A stretch of DNA of 64,000 nt, taken from positions 992,001 to 1,056,000 of the forward strand of contig OY969928.1 of assembly GCA_963704675.1 (NCBI GenBank), given 5' to 3'. Source of the DNA: DASUVM01 sp963704675 (GTDB lineage Bacteria > Patescibacteriota > Saccharimonadia > Saccharimonadales > Saccharimonadaceae). A model generated the notes under the pieces. The model had not been told where the DNA came from and made no database searches. It saw only the letters and a list, made by a program, of their open reading frames with translations. A program made the position numbers and the translations under genes. Positions 25,633-34,378 of this stretch are shown here, piece after piece. The stretch's first letter is position 1; each line of letters begins with the position of its first letter.

Positions 25633-27786
25633 ATGTATAGGCGGTTACTTAAATCGTTCGGTGCGTTTAAGGCTATTAGATCGTATAAACACAAAAAGAC
25701 GCAGAAGAAGGTAGGGAGAACGTTCACTAGATTACGACCATCTGTAAAATCTATACTGCTTTTTGTTCTTGCGGCTGTGAGTGTCGTTACAGTCGCCCCG
25801 ATTTCGCAAGTGCAAGCTGCTGGGGTGAGTAACTCTGCACTCAAATGGACCACTCAGGCAACAACTGCCGGAAACGGTAACTGGCAGTCAGTAACCTACT
25901 CTCCAGAACTTGGCAGATTTGTTGCCGTCGCCAATTTTTCGTCTTTTCCTACTGCAACCAATAGACGAATTATGTGGAGTAATGATGGCAAGAACTGGGT
26001 TTTAGCCTCGCCAGTGGTAGGCAGCATAACTCGGCCGGTGTTCACATCGGTTACATGGTCGCCCAGTCTGAATTTATTTGTGACTGTTATGTGCACAGAC
26101 AGCGTTGCGGCTACCTGTGCGTCCGGTGCCGGCAATACAATTGTCACAAGTCCTGATGGCGATACCTGGACACAGCGCACATCCCCAGATGCAACCTCGA
26201 CATGGCGCTCAATTACCTGGGGCGCTGGTAAATTTGTTGCGGTGGCTGATCTTGGCACTAACCAGGTGATGGCTTCAACCGATGGCATCAATTGGACTAC
26301 CGCCTCAGCTTCCGAGGCTAGTGCGTGGCGCTCGGTTACGTATTCACCGAGTCTTGGGCTTTTTGTGGCAGTCGCGACAAGTGGCACGAACCGTGTGATG
26401 ACGAGCCCAGATGGTATCACCTGGACGTCCAGGACGGCTGCTGAGGCCAATAGTTGGACATCTGTCACATGGGCGGCAGAAAAGAATTTGTTCGTAGCGG
26501 TTTCGACCGACGGCACGAACCGTGTGATGACTTCACCGGACGGTATTACCTGGACGCCGCATGCTGCATCGGCCGCCAACACGTGGCGCTCGGTAACATG
26601 GTCGGCGGAACTTGATAGGTTCGTTGCGGTAGCTGAAACTGGCACAGATAGGGTTATGTATTCCTCGGATGGATCAACCTGGACGGGTATGCCAAGCGCT
26701 TCAGACAACGGTTGGAGCGCGGTGGTGTGGGCACCAGAAAAGCATGCGTTTGTCGCCGTTGCCGCCAGTAATACAGCCTCAACCCGGGCCATGACCGGCG
26801 CTATGATAACCGCCACTACTAATGATGCCTCTAACATTGCAGCGCGGTCTGCTACGCTCAATGGTGATTATCAGGATGCTTTTGTAGGCAGCAACGTCAA
26901 TGTATTCTTCCGTTACCGCATTGCAGGCTCCAGCGATCCGTTTACGGAAACAACTCCTCAGCCCATAACGAACGCCGGCGCATTTACGGCTAACATTACT
27001 GGCCTTACCGCCGATAATACGACGTACGAGTACAAGGCGGTCGTACAGTGGCCAAGCAACGGCGGCACTCAAACACTTGAGGGCGGTTTAAAGACCTTCA
27101 CGACGCAGTATGCAGACGATGATGACGATTCCATTTCTAACGTCATAGAAGATGCGGCACCTAACAGCGGCGATGCCAACAATGATGGCACCCAGGATAG
27201 TACACAGGGAAACGTTGCTAGTTTTGTTAACGCGGTAACCGGTAAGTATGCGGCACTCGTGCTTGATAGTGCCTGCCAAATTACGGTAGCTACCGTTAAA
27301 GCCGAATCTCAAAACGCTATTACTGATCTTCTCTATGATTACCCAGTTGGCATGATGAATTTCAGTGCTGATTGTGGCACGCCAGGCTTTACGACCGCAG
27401 TGCAGCAGTATTACTTTAACGCCAGTGGTTCTGGCCTCGTGGCGCGTAAATATAATCCGAATAACAGCAGCTATATCATGATAGATGGTGCCAATGTCGC
27501 CTCGCAAACTATAGGAAGCGATACCGCGACGCTGCTAAGTTTTACAATGACCGACGGCGGCAGTCTGGATACTGACGGGGCAGAGGACGGCATAATTATT
27601 GATCCGGCCGGTTTGGCTGTTGCCGTGAGCGGTAACACAGCACCGACGCCCGGCTCATCGGAATCACTAGCAAATACCGGACAAAATATTACATTTGTTG
27701 CGCTTATTGCTGCCTGTCTTTTTGGGTTGGGTATTGCACTCGCAATGATGTGGCAAAAGCTTGGTAGAAAACAGTTTGAGCTATAG
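25633..27786 (+). CDS. LANTG-anchored beta-propeller surface protein
   Basis: 717 residues. A long basic leader (about 40 residues) and hydrophobic segment end in VQAA, an extended signal peptide. Residues about 70-390 hold seven repeats of about 50 residues with WxSVTW, RFVAVA and VMTSPDGITWT, a beta-propeller of the sialidase/BNR-like kind. A fibronectin-III-like module (VTL-type NDASNIAARSATLNGDY) and an acidic DDDDDSISNVIED stretch precede a choice-of-anchor U like module (SLDTDGAEDGIIIDPAGLA). The end is LANTGQ, a hydrophobic helix and a short basic tail. First of three sortase substrates next to the sortase gene at 30777. Confidence 0.88.
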   Translation: MYRRLLKSFGAFKAIRSYKHKKTQKKVGRTFTRLRPSVKSILLFVLAAVSVVTVAPISQVQAAGVSNSALKWTTQATTAGNGNWQSVTYSPELGRFVAVANFSSFPTATNRRIMWSNDGKNWVLASPVVGSITRPVFTSVTWSPSLNLFVTVMCTDSVAATCASGAGNTIVTSPDGDTWTQRTSPDATSTWRSITWGAGKFVAVADLGTNQVMASTDGINWTTASASEASAWRSVTYSPSLGLFVAVATSGTNRVMTSPDGITWTSRTAAEANSWTSVTWAAEKNLFVAVSTDGTNRVMTSPDGITWTPHAASAANTWRSVTWSAELDRFVAVAETGTDRVMYSSDGSTWTGMPSASDNGWSAVVWAPEKHAFVAVAASNTASTRAMTGAMITATTNDASNIAARSATLNGDYQDAFVGSNVNVFFRYRIAGSSDPFTETTPQPITNAGAFTANITGLTADNTTYEYKAVVQWPSNGGTQTLEGGLKTFTTQYADDDDDSISNVIEDAAPNSGDANNDGTQDSTQGNVASFVNAVTGKYAALVLDSACQITVATVKAESQNAITDLLYDYPVGMMNFSADCGTPGFTTAVQQYYFNASGSGLVARKYNPNNSSYIMIDGANVASQTIGSDTATLLSFTMTDGGSLDTDGAEDGIIIDPAGLAVAVSGNTAPTPGSSESLANTGQNITFVALIAACLFGLGIALAMMWQKLGRKQFEL

Positions 27787-27858
27787 AACTTATGCTAGAA
27801 TTAAAACAACATAAGATGTGTATGAAATAAACCGGCTACTGAATAAGTGAGGAATCTG

Positions 27859-30723
27859 GTGGTTAAAAAGGGACTGGTGCCAAGTAGATTTATAAATGTA
27901 TCACGAAAAGGCAGGCGTACTTCATTTGCTCCAAAAGAGCTTCTTAAATCGAGCCTGATCATTGTTGCAACACTGTTAGTCGGCGCTGCTTTCGTTTGGA
28001 ATGACTCGCCGGTGCGAGCAGCCTTGCCAGCGCCGGGCGGCGTCGAGGGTGCTGCCCTATGGCTTAAAGCAGACGGTAGCTTGGTAGTAAACGGAAGCAA
28101 TCAGGTACAGCACTGGGATGACCAAAGTGGCGGTGGGTTCATCGCTACTCAGGCTCAGGCGTCTTCTCCTTCTCATACTGACGCCATTACCCCTTCAAAC
28201 GACATTCTTAGGGTTAATAATGGGGTTAACTTTAATCCTGCGGTTGATTTCAGCGGAGCGTCAGGCAAAACCCTAAAAGGAGCGTCAGCCTCTGCATGGA
28301 ATTCTGCTAATCTCCAGATATTTTCAACGGTTTCCGCCGAAGGAGCGCCGGTCGGTGGTCTGTCCGGTATTTTTGCTATCAATGGGACTTGGACGAGCGG
28401 CGGCGGAGCGTCCGGCGGGGGTCTTGGATATTATGGTCCCACTAAATCGTTCTATTTAGATGGTAACGGCTGTTCTGTATCTACCGTTTCGGCAACTGGT
28501 GGACCGCACATTGCACGGGGTACATATGTATCAGCAGCCAACGCATTAGGCGGAACCACTTGGCTTGAGGGGGTTCAGAAGGCAACCGGCACTTCTTGTG
28601 GGAAGGGTTCCACTTATAGCTTTTTTGAGATCGGCGGTAGGACTACGGGTACCTTTGATAGTCGGGTGTTTAATGGCAAAATACCAGAAGTTATTGTTTA
28701 TACATCTGCCTTGACCGCAACCGAAGCTCAGAGGGTAGACTCCTATTTAGCTATTAAATACGGTGTAACGCTAGGCTCAAATACCTTGGATTACCTAGCG
28801 AGTAATGGCACGACGAAAGCCTGGGATGCTGCTGCTAACACTGCTTACTATAATAATGTTACCGGCATCGGCCGTGATGATAATTCAGCGCTTAACCAAA
28901 AGCAGTCCAAATCGGTAAATGCCCAAGGGCTCGTGACGGTTGGGCATGGTACTATTGCCGCTGACAACGCTTCCAATGCCAACAATTTTAGCGCCAACAA
29001 TAGCTTCTTAATGTTTGGTGATGATAACGCCGGCGTCAATTCATGGGTAGACACTGGGGTTCCCGCACTTGATGCACAGGATTTTAAACAGATACCCCGC
29101 GAATGGAAAGTCCAAAAGACAGGTACGGTCGGTAATGTCGCTGTATCTTTTGACGTAAATGACTCTGACGCCAATATCGCCAGCCCGCTTAACAACTACT
29201 ATTTGCTTAATCTGACAACTGGTACGGCAACACCATTAACTAGTGGCGACGGCAACAACTATTCGGCAAGTGGTATCAACTTCAACAATGACGACGTGTT
29301 TACTATTGGTACTTTTGACATTCAATATAATGTTCACTTCAAAAAGACCGTCAGCCCGGTCGCGACTTCCATCACCCCCGGTCAAACCTTTACCTACACC
29401 GTAACTGCCGAAAATCTCGGCAACGTACCGCAAACCGGCCTTTCCTTTTTCGACGACCTGACTAATGTGGTAGACGACGCTACCTACAATAGTGACGTCA
29501 ACGCAACTATCGGCAGCGCCACGTTCAATGGTGGCAACAATCATATTGAATGGACCGGCAGCTTGGGTGTAGGTCAAACGGCCACGATTACCTACTCCCT
29601 GACAATGAATACGCCCGATACCGGTGATGGCAGGCTGGATAACGGTGTTGTTGCTAGTGGTACAGGCGTGAACTGTACCGAAAACCCAGCAGTTGATCCA
29701 GACTGTTTAACCACCACACCGCTTCCGGTAGTCACTAGTCAAAAAACACTGGTTAGCCCTGTAAGCCCTGAAGCTGGCGATACGGTCAACTACCAATTCG
29801 TTATCACTAATCAAGGTGGGGCAGCTGCCGCAACAGTGCCAATTGCCGACGACCTGTCTGAAGTGCTCGACGATGCGGTCTACAATAATGATGCTGCGAC
29901 TTCATCGGGTAGCTTAAGCTATAATCCGCTCACCAAACGCCTCTCGTGGAGCGGCAGCCTGGCTGCAAACGGCAACGCTGGCGACAGCGTTACGGTTACG
30001 TATAGCGTGCAACTAAACGCCGCTACCGCACTTGGCGATGCTGTCCTTAACAACGCGGTCATTTCGCCAGATTGTCCAAGCACGCCAATCTTTGATACGG
30101 GCGATCCGAATTACGAAGCTAATTGCGTTACCAGTACGCCAATAAGTGCCTGGGCGGCAACGAAAGCTGTTGCGCCTACAAGTGGTATCGAGCCAGGCGA
30201 TGCTGCTACCTACACTGTTACTGTTGAGAATACCGGCGCAGTTAACCTGACGGGCCTCAGTTTGGACGACGATATGACCGATGTGCTCGACGATGCCGAC
30301 TATAACAACGATGTTAGTGCCACGAATGGGACGCCAACGTTTACCAGCCCAACGCTTAGCTGGACGGGCAATTTAAACGCTGGTCAGACTGCTACCATCA
30401 CCTACAGCGCTACGGTAAAATCGGAAGATAATCTAGGCAACCGCACACTTGCAAACGCTATTGGCGCAGGGCCAATGAACTGCCCAGCCACCCCAACATC
30501 CAACACTACTGATCCTAATTTCAATGCTGTTTGTGCGGTACTTAGCGCTATAACGCTTGATACACCTACCGCCCCACCGGAAGGCGGCGATTCTGGTGGT
30601 ACTGGTACGACCAGCCAAAACGGCGGCTTGGCTAATACCGGCCAGTCAACGGCACTCGTCACTGTTGGCGCTCTCGCGCTTGTTGCTGGCGGTATTTTCG
30701 TCATTTGGCGGCTCAGGAAATGA
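27859..30723 (+). CDS. LANTG-anchored protein with LamG-like and DUF11-type domains
   Basis: 954 residues from GTG 27859, chosen because TGAGGA lies 7 nt before it; a GTG at 27847 is in frame too. Signal peptide, then a LamG/concanavalin-like domain (ALWLKADGS...VIVYTSALTATEAQRVDSYL), a segment of the DUF8202 type (LASNGTTKAWDAAANTAYYN then GIGRDDNSALNQKQSKSV), and three DUF11-type repeats of about 130 residues, each with a DDLxxVxDDAxYNxD block and a GQTATITYS block. The tail is LANTGQ, hydrophobic helix, RLRK. Probably a long rod that presents the LamG-like domain. Confidence 0.88.
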   Translation: MVKKGLVPSRFINVSRKGRRTSFAPKELLKSSLIIVATLLVGAAFVWNDSPVRAALPAPGGVEGAALWLKADGSLVVNGSNQVQHWDDQSGGGFIATQAQASSPSHTDAITPSNDILRVNNGVNFNPAVDFSGASGKTLKGASASAWNSANLQIFSTVSAEGAPVGGLSGIFAINGTWTSGGGASGGGLGYYGPTKSFYLDGNGCSVSTVSATGGPHIARGTYVSAANALGGTTWLEGVQKATGTSCGKGSTYSFFEIGGRTTGTFDSRVFNGKIPEVIVYTSALTATEAQRVDSYLAIKYGVTLGSNTLDYLASNGTTKAWDAAANTAYYNNVTGIGRDDNSALNQKQSKSVNAQGLVTVGHGTIAADNASNANNFSANNSFLMFGDDNAGVNSWVDTGVPALDAQDFKQIPREWKVQKTGTVGNVAVSFDVNDSDANIASPLNNYYLLNLTTGTATPLTSGDGNNYSASGINFNNDDVFTIGTFDIQYNVHFKKTVSPVATSITPGQTFTYTVTAENLGNVPQTGLSFFDDLTNVVDDATYNSDVNATIGSATFNGGNNHIEWTGSLGVGQTATITYSLTMNTPDTGDGRLDNGVVASGTGVNCTENPAVDPDCLTTTPLPVVTSQKTLVSPVSPEAGDTVNYQFVITNQGGAAAATVPIADDLSEVLDDAVYNNDAATSSGSLSYNPLTKRLSWSGSLAANGNAGDSVTVTYSVQLNAATALGDAVLNNAVISPDCPSTPIFDTGDPNYEANCVTSTPISAWAATKAVAPTSGIEPGDAATYTVTVENTGAVNLTGLSLDDDMTDVLDDADYNNDVSATNGTPTFTSPTLSWTGNLNAGQTATITYSATVKSEDNLGNRTLANAIGAGPMNCPATPTSNTTDPNFNAVCAVLSAITLDTPTAPPEGGDSGGTGTTSQNGGLANTGQSTALVTVGALALVAGGIFVIWRLRK

Positions 30724-30776
30724 AAGCATAGCGTGAGTGGACTTTGCATACTGCACCAGTACGGTAGCCAACGGTT

Positions 30777-31406
30777 ATGAGGTCTTTAGCGGGTCATCAA
30801 TCTCAACATAGAAGCAGGCGTATCAAAAAACTCTCTCTGCTGGTCACTGCCGTCATTCTGTTAAGTGCCGGGGGCTACTTATTATGGCTATCTTTAGGGT
30901 CAACCGCCTATATTCCATCTCAACCCAAGGAGTGGAACGCACCTGTACCGCAAGAAGCTGCGCAATTGAAAGACAGCCGCATCTATATTCCCAAGTTAAA
31001 ACTCAATCTTACCTTTGAAGCAGGCGACCAGGGTGTCCTCAACGACCATATATGGCACAGGTTCCCTGAGCGCGGCGACCCAGAGAAGGGCGGCAATTTC
31101 ATTTTGGCAGGACATCGGTTTGAAATCGGCTTTACACCAGGAGAAACCAAGCGAAAATCACCGTTTTACCATATCAACACACTCAAACCCGGTGATAAAG
31201 TGTACGCAGATTTTAACGGCAAACGTTATGAATATGAGATCACAAAGCGCTTTAGCGTTGCCCCTACACAAATAGAGATAGAAGCTAAGAGCGACGAGCC
31301 GAAGATGACCCTTTACACCTGCACGCTTAAAGGCGAAAAAGATGGACGCGAGGTGATAGAGGCGCGGCTGTCACAAAGAGACGTGGATCCCGCTATGCCC
31401 CTATGA
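30777..31406 (+). CDS. Sortase, class E/F-like
   Basis: 209 residues. One N-terminal membrane helix (about 17-40), then a sortase domain with catalytic His113 in ILAGHRFEIG, Cys182 in LYTCTLKG and Arg191 in GREVIEARL. The TLYTCTxxG form and the lone domain match the short housekeeping-like sortases rather than class A of Firmicutes. It cleaves the Thr-Gly bond of LPxTG-like signals and joins the protein to the cell wall or to another subunit. It is flanked by three genes with LANTG or LAPTG signals, its probable substrates. Confidence 0.92.
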   Translation: MRSLAGHQSQHRSRRIKKLSLLVTAVILLSAGGYLLWLSLGSTAYIPSQPKEWNAPVPQEAAQLKDSRIYIPKLKLNLTFEAGDQGVLNDHIWHRFPERGDPEKGGNFILAGHRFEIGFTPGETKRKSPFYHINTLKPGDKVYADFNGKRYEYEITKRFSVAPTQIEIEAKSDEPKMTLYTCTLKGEKDGREVIEARLSQRDVDPAMPL

Positions 31407-31491
31407 ACACTATTGCGTACCAGCTGTGAGATTACTATAATTAACCATAAGCATATTAATATAAAATATTACAGAGAGACGGGATTATAAG

Positions 31492-32835
31492 GTGAAAGTA
31501 AGCACAAACCGATTTGGAAAAAAGTTTGCCTTATTGCTTGCCTTGGTTATTGGCATTACAGCAGTTCCAGTACTAACCCCCCAGCGTGCAGCCGCAGCAC
31601 CATATACTTGTTCGACCGACTTCTATTGGGTGGTGGATGACACCGTCAACACCCAGCTCTACAGCGGCGACCCGGCCACCAATGACCTAACAAACCCACT
31701 CGGCCCTACGAGTGCCGTTAATGGCTATAACGCCATCGGCTACAACACCCAGGACAACTACATATGGGGACTCTCTACTGAGGGTGCAACAGAAGCCCGT
31801 TTAGTACGCATACATGCCGACGGTACAGCAGAATTGGCTTATCCATCAGTGCCCGCTGGCCTGCCGGTCGATAGCTACCAAGCCGGTGCATTTGATGAGA
31901 ACGGCATTCTTTGGGTGACTGTGGTTAGCGGCGACAATACGATATATGGCATCGACGTAGCGAATAATACGGCTGTTGCTTTGCCGCTTTCGACCACTCT
32001 GCCTAATGTTAGAATAATTGACTTTGCCTATGTCGACGGCTACTTATATACCACGAGCGGTGGTGATATAACCACAGACCTCAAGACTTATCGTATTGAC
32101 CTCTCGAATGGCAATACGACGGTAAGCAACCCTATGACCGGTATGAACCTTGTTAGCGGCAGTATGGGTTACGCGCCATCGCTATGGTCTGCCGGAGGTC
32201 ACATTTATTTCTACTATGCTGCTGGTGCCCTCCCGGAAGAGAACGGTGTATATGAAATTCTAGACTACGATACGCCGAATCCATCATTCAAACTAAGGAA
32301 TAACATTGATGGTCACCCTTCCGGGGATGGCGCTTCCTGTGTAACGGCCGACTCTCCGTTCGAGATAGTAGCGGCCGACGATGACTTTACATCGAATCCT
32401 ATCCAAAGCTGCGATGGCGGTGTGGCCGGTAATATATTTGATAATGATACACTGTACGGTGATGATTTTGACCCGTCGAGCGTTAACCTAACGGTCGAGG
32501 ATAACGGTGGACTGACCGGTGTCAATTTAGACGCAAATGGCAATGTAGCGTTACCGGCAAGCTGCCGTGACCCAGGCGATTATGCGGTTGTATATCAAAT
32601 TTGTGATGTGGTAAGCCCTGACGTTTGTAATACCGGTAATATTACTCTCAGGGTGCTCGGTGTTTCAGCCCCTGGACCAAGTGATCCGGGGACATCAGCG
32701 GAGAACGGTAGCGGTACTTTAGCGCCTACGGGGGATAATATGAGTACGCTTATCGGTGTTGGACTCAGTCTTATAGCGGCGGCAGTGTTACTCTTGACCA
32801 TCGGACGCACGAGACTTGGTAAAGCAAGAGCCTAG
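31492..32835 (+). CDS. LAPTG-anchored propeller-like surface protein
   Basis: 447 residues. Signal peptide ending in RAAAA; Cys at the mature start (APYTCSTDFYWV). Residues about 40-300 form a propeller-like domain of the DUF6923 kind (IGYNTQDNYIWGL, GAFDENGILWVTV, IDFAYVDGYLYT). A second beta-rich domain with Cys pairs (QSCDGGVAGNIFDND, DVCNTG) follows. The end is LAPTGDN, a hydrophobic helix and RTRLGKARA. Closes the sortase cluster; a terminator follows at 33006. Confidence 0.85.
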   Translation: MKVSTNRFGKKFALLLALVIGITAVPVLTPQRAAAAPYTCSTDFYWVVDDTVNTQLYSGDPATNDLTNPLGPTSAVNGYNAIGYNTQDNYIWGLSTEGATEARLVRIHADGTAELAYPSVPAGLPVDSYQAGAFDENGILWVTVVSGDNTIYGIDVANNTAVALPLSTTLPNVRIIDFAYVDGYLYTTSGGDITTDLKTYRIDLSNGNTTVSNPMTGMNLVSGSMGYAPSLWSAGGHIYFYYAAGALPEENGVYEILDYDTPNPSFKLRNNIDGHPSGDGASCVTADSPFEIVAADDDFTSNPIQSCDGGVAGNIFDNDTLYGDDFDPSSVNLTVEDNGGLTGVNLDANGNVALPASCRDPGDYAVVYQICDVVSPDVCNTGNITLRVLGVSAPGPSDPGTSAENGSGTLAPTGDNMSTLIGVGLSLIAAAVLLLTIGRTRLGKARA

Positions 32836-32880
32836 AAAGCATTTCATCTAGTAGGACGTACTCGCGGGTTCGGACTACAT

Positions 32881-33085
32881 ATCAAGTTCATCCAGTTGCG
32901 TTACAATCCGCTCCAAACTAGCCTGCAAAGTGTTCCAGTTTTTGCTCTGCAGGCTCACCATTTGGAAATTTCAACGTTTTGCGAAACACTTAACAGATAT
33001 GAAATCCCCGCAGGCTTGAGCTCGCGGGGTTTTTGTTTTTGTTAGCCACCTCAGTAATAGTGTTCGATTCTTGTTAGGCGAGTGC
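32881..33085 (-). repeat. Cassette-boundary module, copy A
   Basis: Minus-strand tail reading MVSLQSKNWNTLQASLERI to a TAG near 32880, the anchor GCAGGCTCACCA, a terminator-type hairpin (33006-33029) and the T-arm-like TGTTCGATTC at 33061. Same order as in copies B, C and D. Confidence 0.55.
33006..33041 (+). terminator. Terminator after the sortase cluster
   Basis: CCCCGC / GCGGGG stem followed by TTTTTTGTTTTTG; part of module copy A. Confidence 0.75.
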
Positions 33086-33229
33086 AGATTATCATAAAAG
33101 GTAATCTTTACTAATGTAGTTGACTATGGCGGCGAGTCAACAACAGAGTTCACCTTCAGTTAGCTTGCCTGCCTATCATCATGGTGAGGCGCTGGAATTT
33201 TGTGGTTTGTATGTTATAATTAGTTAATT

Positions 33230-34051
33230 ATGTCACATGATATTTTGCCACCGGAGCCGCCCCTACCCGAGCAAGTACCTAGGTTATATACTGGCGAGCG
33301 CCTTCCCGATGAGGCAATCAAGACGATCAATCAATACTACGAAATTGAGCTCTATGTCGGTCGCCATGGAAGTGGACGTGCAAACCAGCAGCACAGTAAT
33401 CCCAGCAGTATGCCTACACAATCTGAGTATGCGGCTACTGAAATCATAGCTGACTCTTTAAGTCCTGGCGATATGCTTTTCATTGAGGGCAAGGGTTTTA
33501 GTGCAGAGGCAGAACAATATGGCTTCACAGCTCAGCAGGCCAGAGTTCTTGCAAATAATTATCATACAGATACCTTTACACATGCGCTTCTCACGGCAGA
33601 AGCTCAAGGGGTCGTTGCCTCTCGAGCTGACTTAAGCTCATCTGAGTGGCAACAAGTAGAGGCCGCCCTAGGAAAGCCTGTGGAAAATCTGAGACTTGAC
33701 GACCCGATAGAGGCGGCGGCATTTAAAGCAGTCGACATACAGCGAGAGAGGGCTGCCGTCCGAAAGGTTGTACACTCTGCCTTGCTTCAGGCTTCAAGCC
33801 TAATTGAATTGCAGCAAGATCCAGAGCTAGAAGTAGAGAAGCGCCGGCTGGTACTACTTTTTGGCGCAGGTCATAAAGACGGATTAGTAGAGGCATTTAA
33901 TGAGCTTGGACTTACTATTACTGTAAGCGAATTGCGCCGGAGCACCCCCGAGGAGCGGACAAGCGAACACCTTAGATATGCTGCTAGTCTGATCATCCAG
34001 TCTATATTAGATCAACCGCCTGAACCGGATGCTGATAATAAAGAAATTTAG
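33230..34051 (+). CDS. Unknown protein, weakly TraB-like
   Basis: 273 residues, soluble. LSPGDMLFIEGKGF near residue 80 and VLLFGAGHKDGLVEAFNELGLTI near residue 225 recall the GxxHxxGL pattern of TraB/PrgY-like proteins, but this is not certain. Promoter: extended -10 TGtTATAAT (33212-33220), 9 nt before the ATG, so almost leaderless. It is the first gene after module copy A and is followed directly by copy B. Confidence 0.5.
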   Translation: MSHDILPPEPPLPEQVPRLYTGERLPDEAIKTINQYYEIELYVGRHGSGRANQQHSNPSSMPTQSEYAATEIIADSLSPGDMLFIEGKGFSAEAEQYGFTAQQARVLANNYHTDTFTHALLTAEAQGVVASRADLSSSEWQQVEAALGKPVENLRLDDPIEAAAFKAVDIQRERAAVRKVVHSALLQASSLIELQQDPELEVEKRRLVLLFGAGHKDGLVEAFNELGLTITVSELRRSTPEERTSEHLRYAASLIIQSILDQPPEPDADNKEI

Positions 34052-34099
34052 GCGTAATACTCTACCAGCCTGCTCGTAGGCTAGTATTTTGCTTTTCGA

Positions 34100-34300
34100 G
34101 TTATGCGTCTAGCTTTTGCAGTGATGTGTCCAACCGTTCCAGCCCATCCCAAAATTGTTTCGCAGAAGGTCCCCGCAGGCTCACCAAGACATTATTCAAC
34201 CCTCAACAGAGGTAAAAAGTTCCAGGAAATATTCACTGGAGCTTTTTATTTGATGCTCTACCTCTGTTGTGTGAGTGTTCGATTCTCTTTGGGCGTATTT
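34100..34300 (-). repeat. Cassette-boundary module, copy B
   Basis: Minus-strand tail (VSLRGPSAKQFWDGLERL, then SLQKLDA and stop), anchor GCAGGCTCACCA, hairpin GTTCCAG / CTGGAGC with T-run (34214-34247), then GTGTTCGATTC. The core 34145-34198 matches copy D (41433-41486) over 54 nt with a single difference. Confidence 0.65.
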
Positions 34301-34308
34301 TGCATTTT

Positions 34309-34377
34309 ACTTAACATTTAGTATTGAAATGTTAAGTAAAATAGATTATGCTTAACATTAGAAAGAAGGATGTTAAG
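34309..34377. promoter_or_regulatory. Double inverted-repeat operator before Fic gene 1
   Basis: Four half-sites of CTTAACAT / ATGTTAAG: 34310-34317, 34329-34336, 34351-34358, 34370-34377. Within each pair the half-sites are offset by 19 bp, and the pairs are 41 bp apart, so all face one side of the helix. The first dyad is perfect over 10 bp per arm. The second covers the start region of the gene. Confidence 0.7.
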
Positions 34378-34378
34378 T

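Noticed and set aside
25896..26861. 321-codon minus-strand frame
   Set aside because: Antisense to the repeats of the propeller gene; composition follows the repeats.
33061..33070. T-arm-like TTCGATTC motifs taken as tRNA genes
   Set aside because: Only the T-arm-like part recurs (33061, 34278, 38770, 41549). No acceptor, D or anticodon arm fits around it, so no tRNA is called; it is kept as part of the repeated module.
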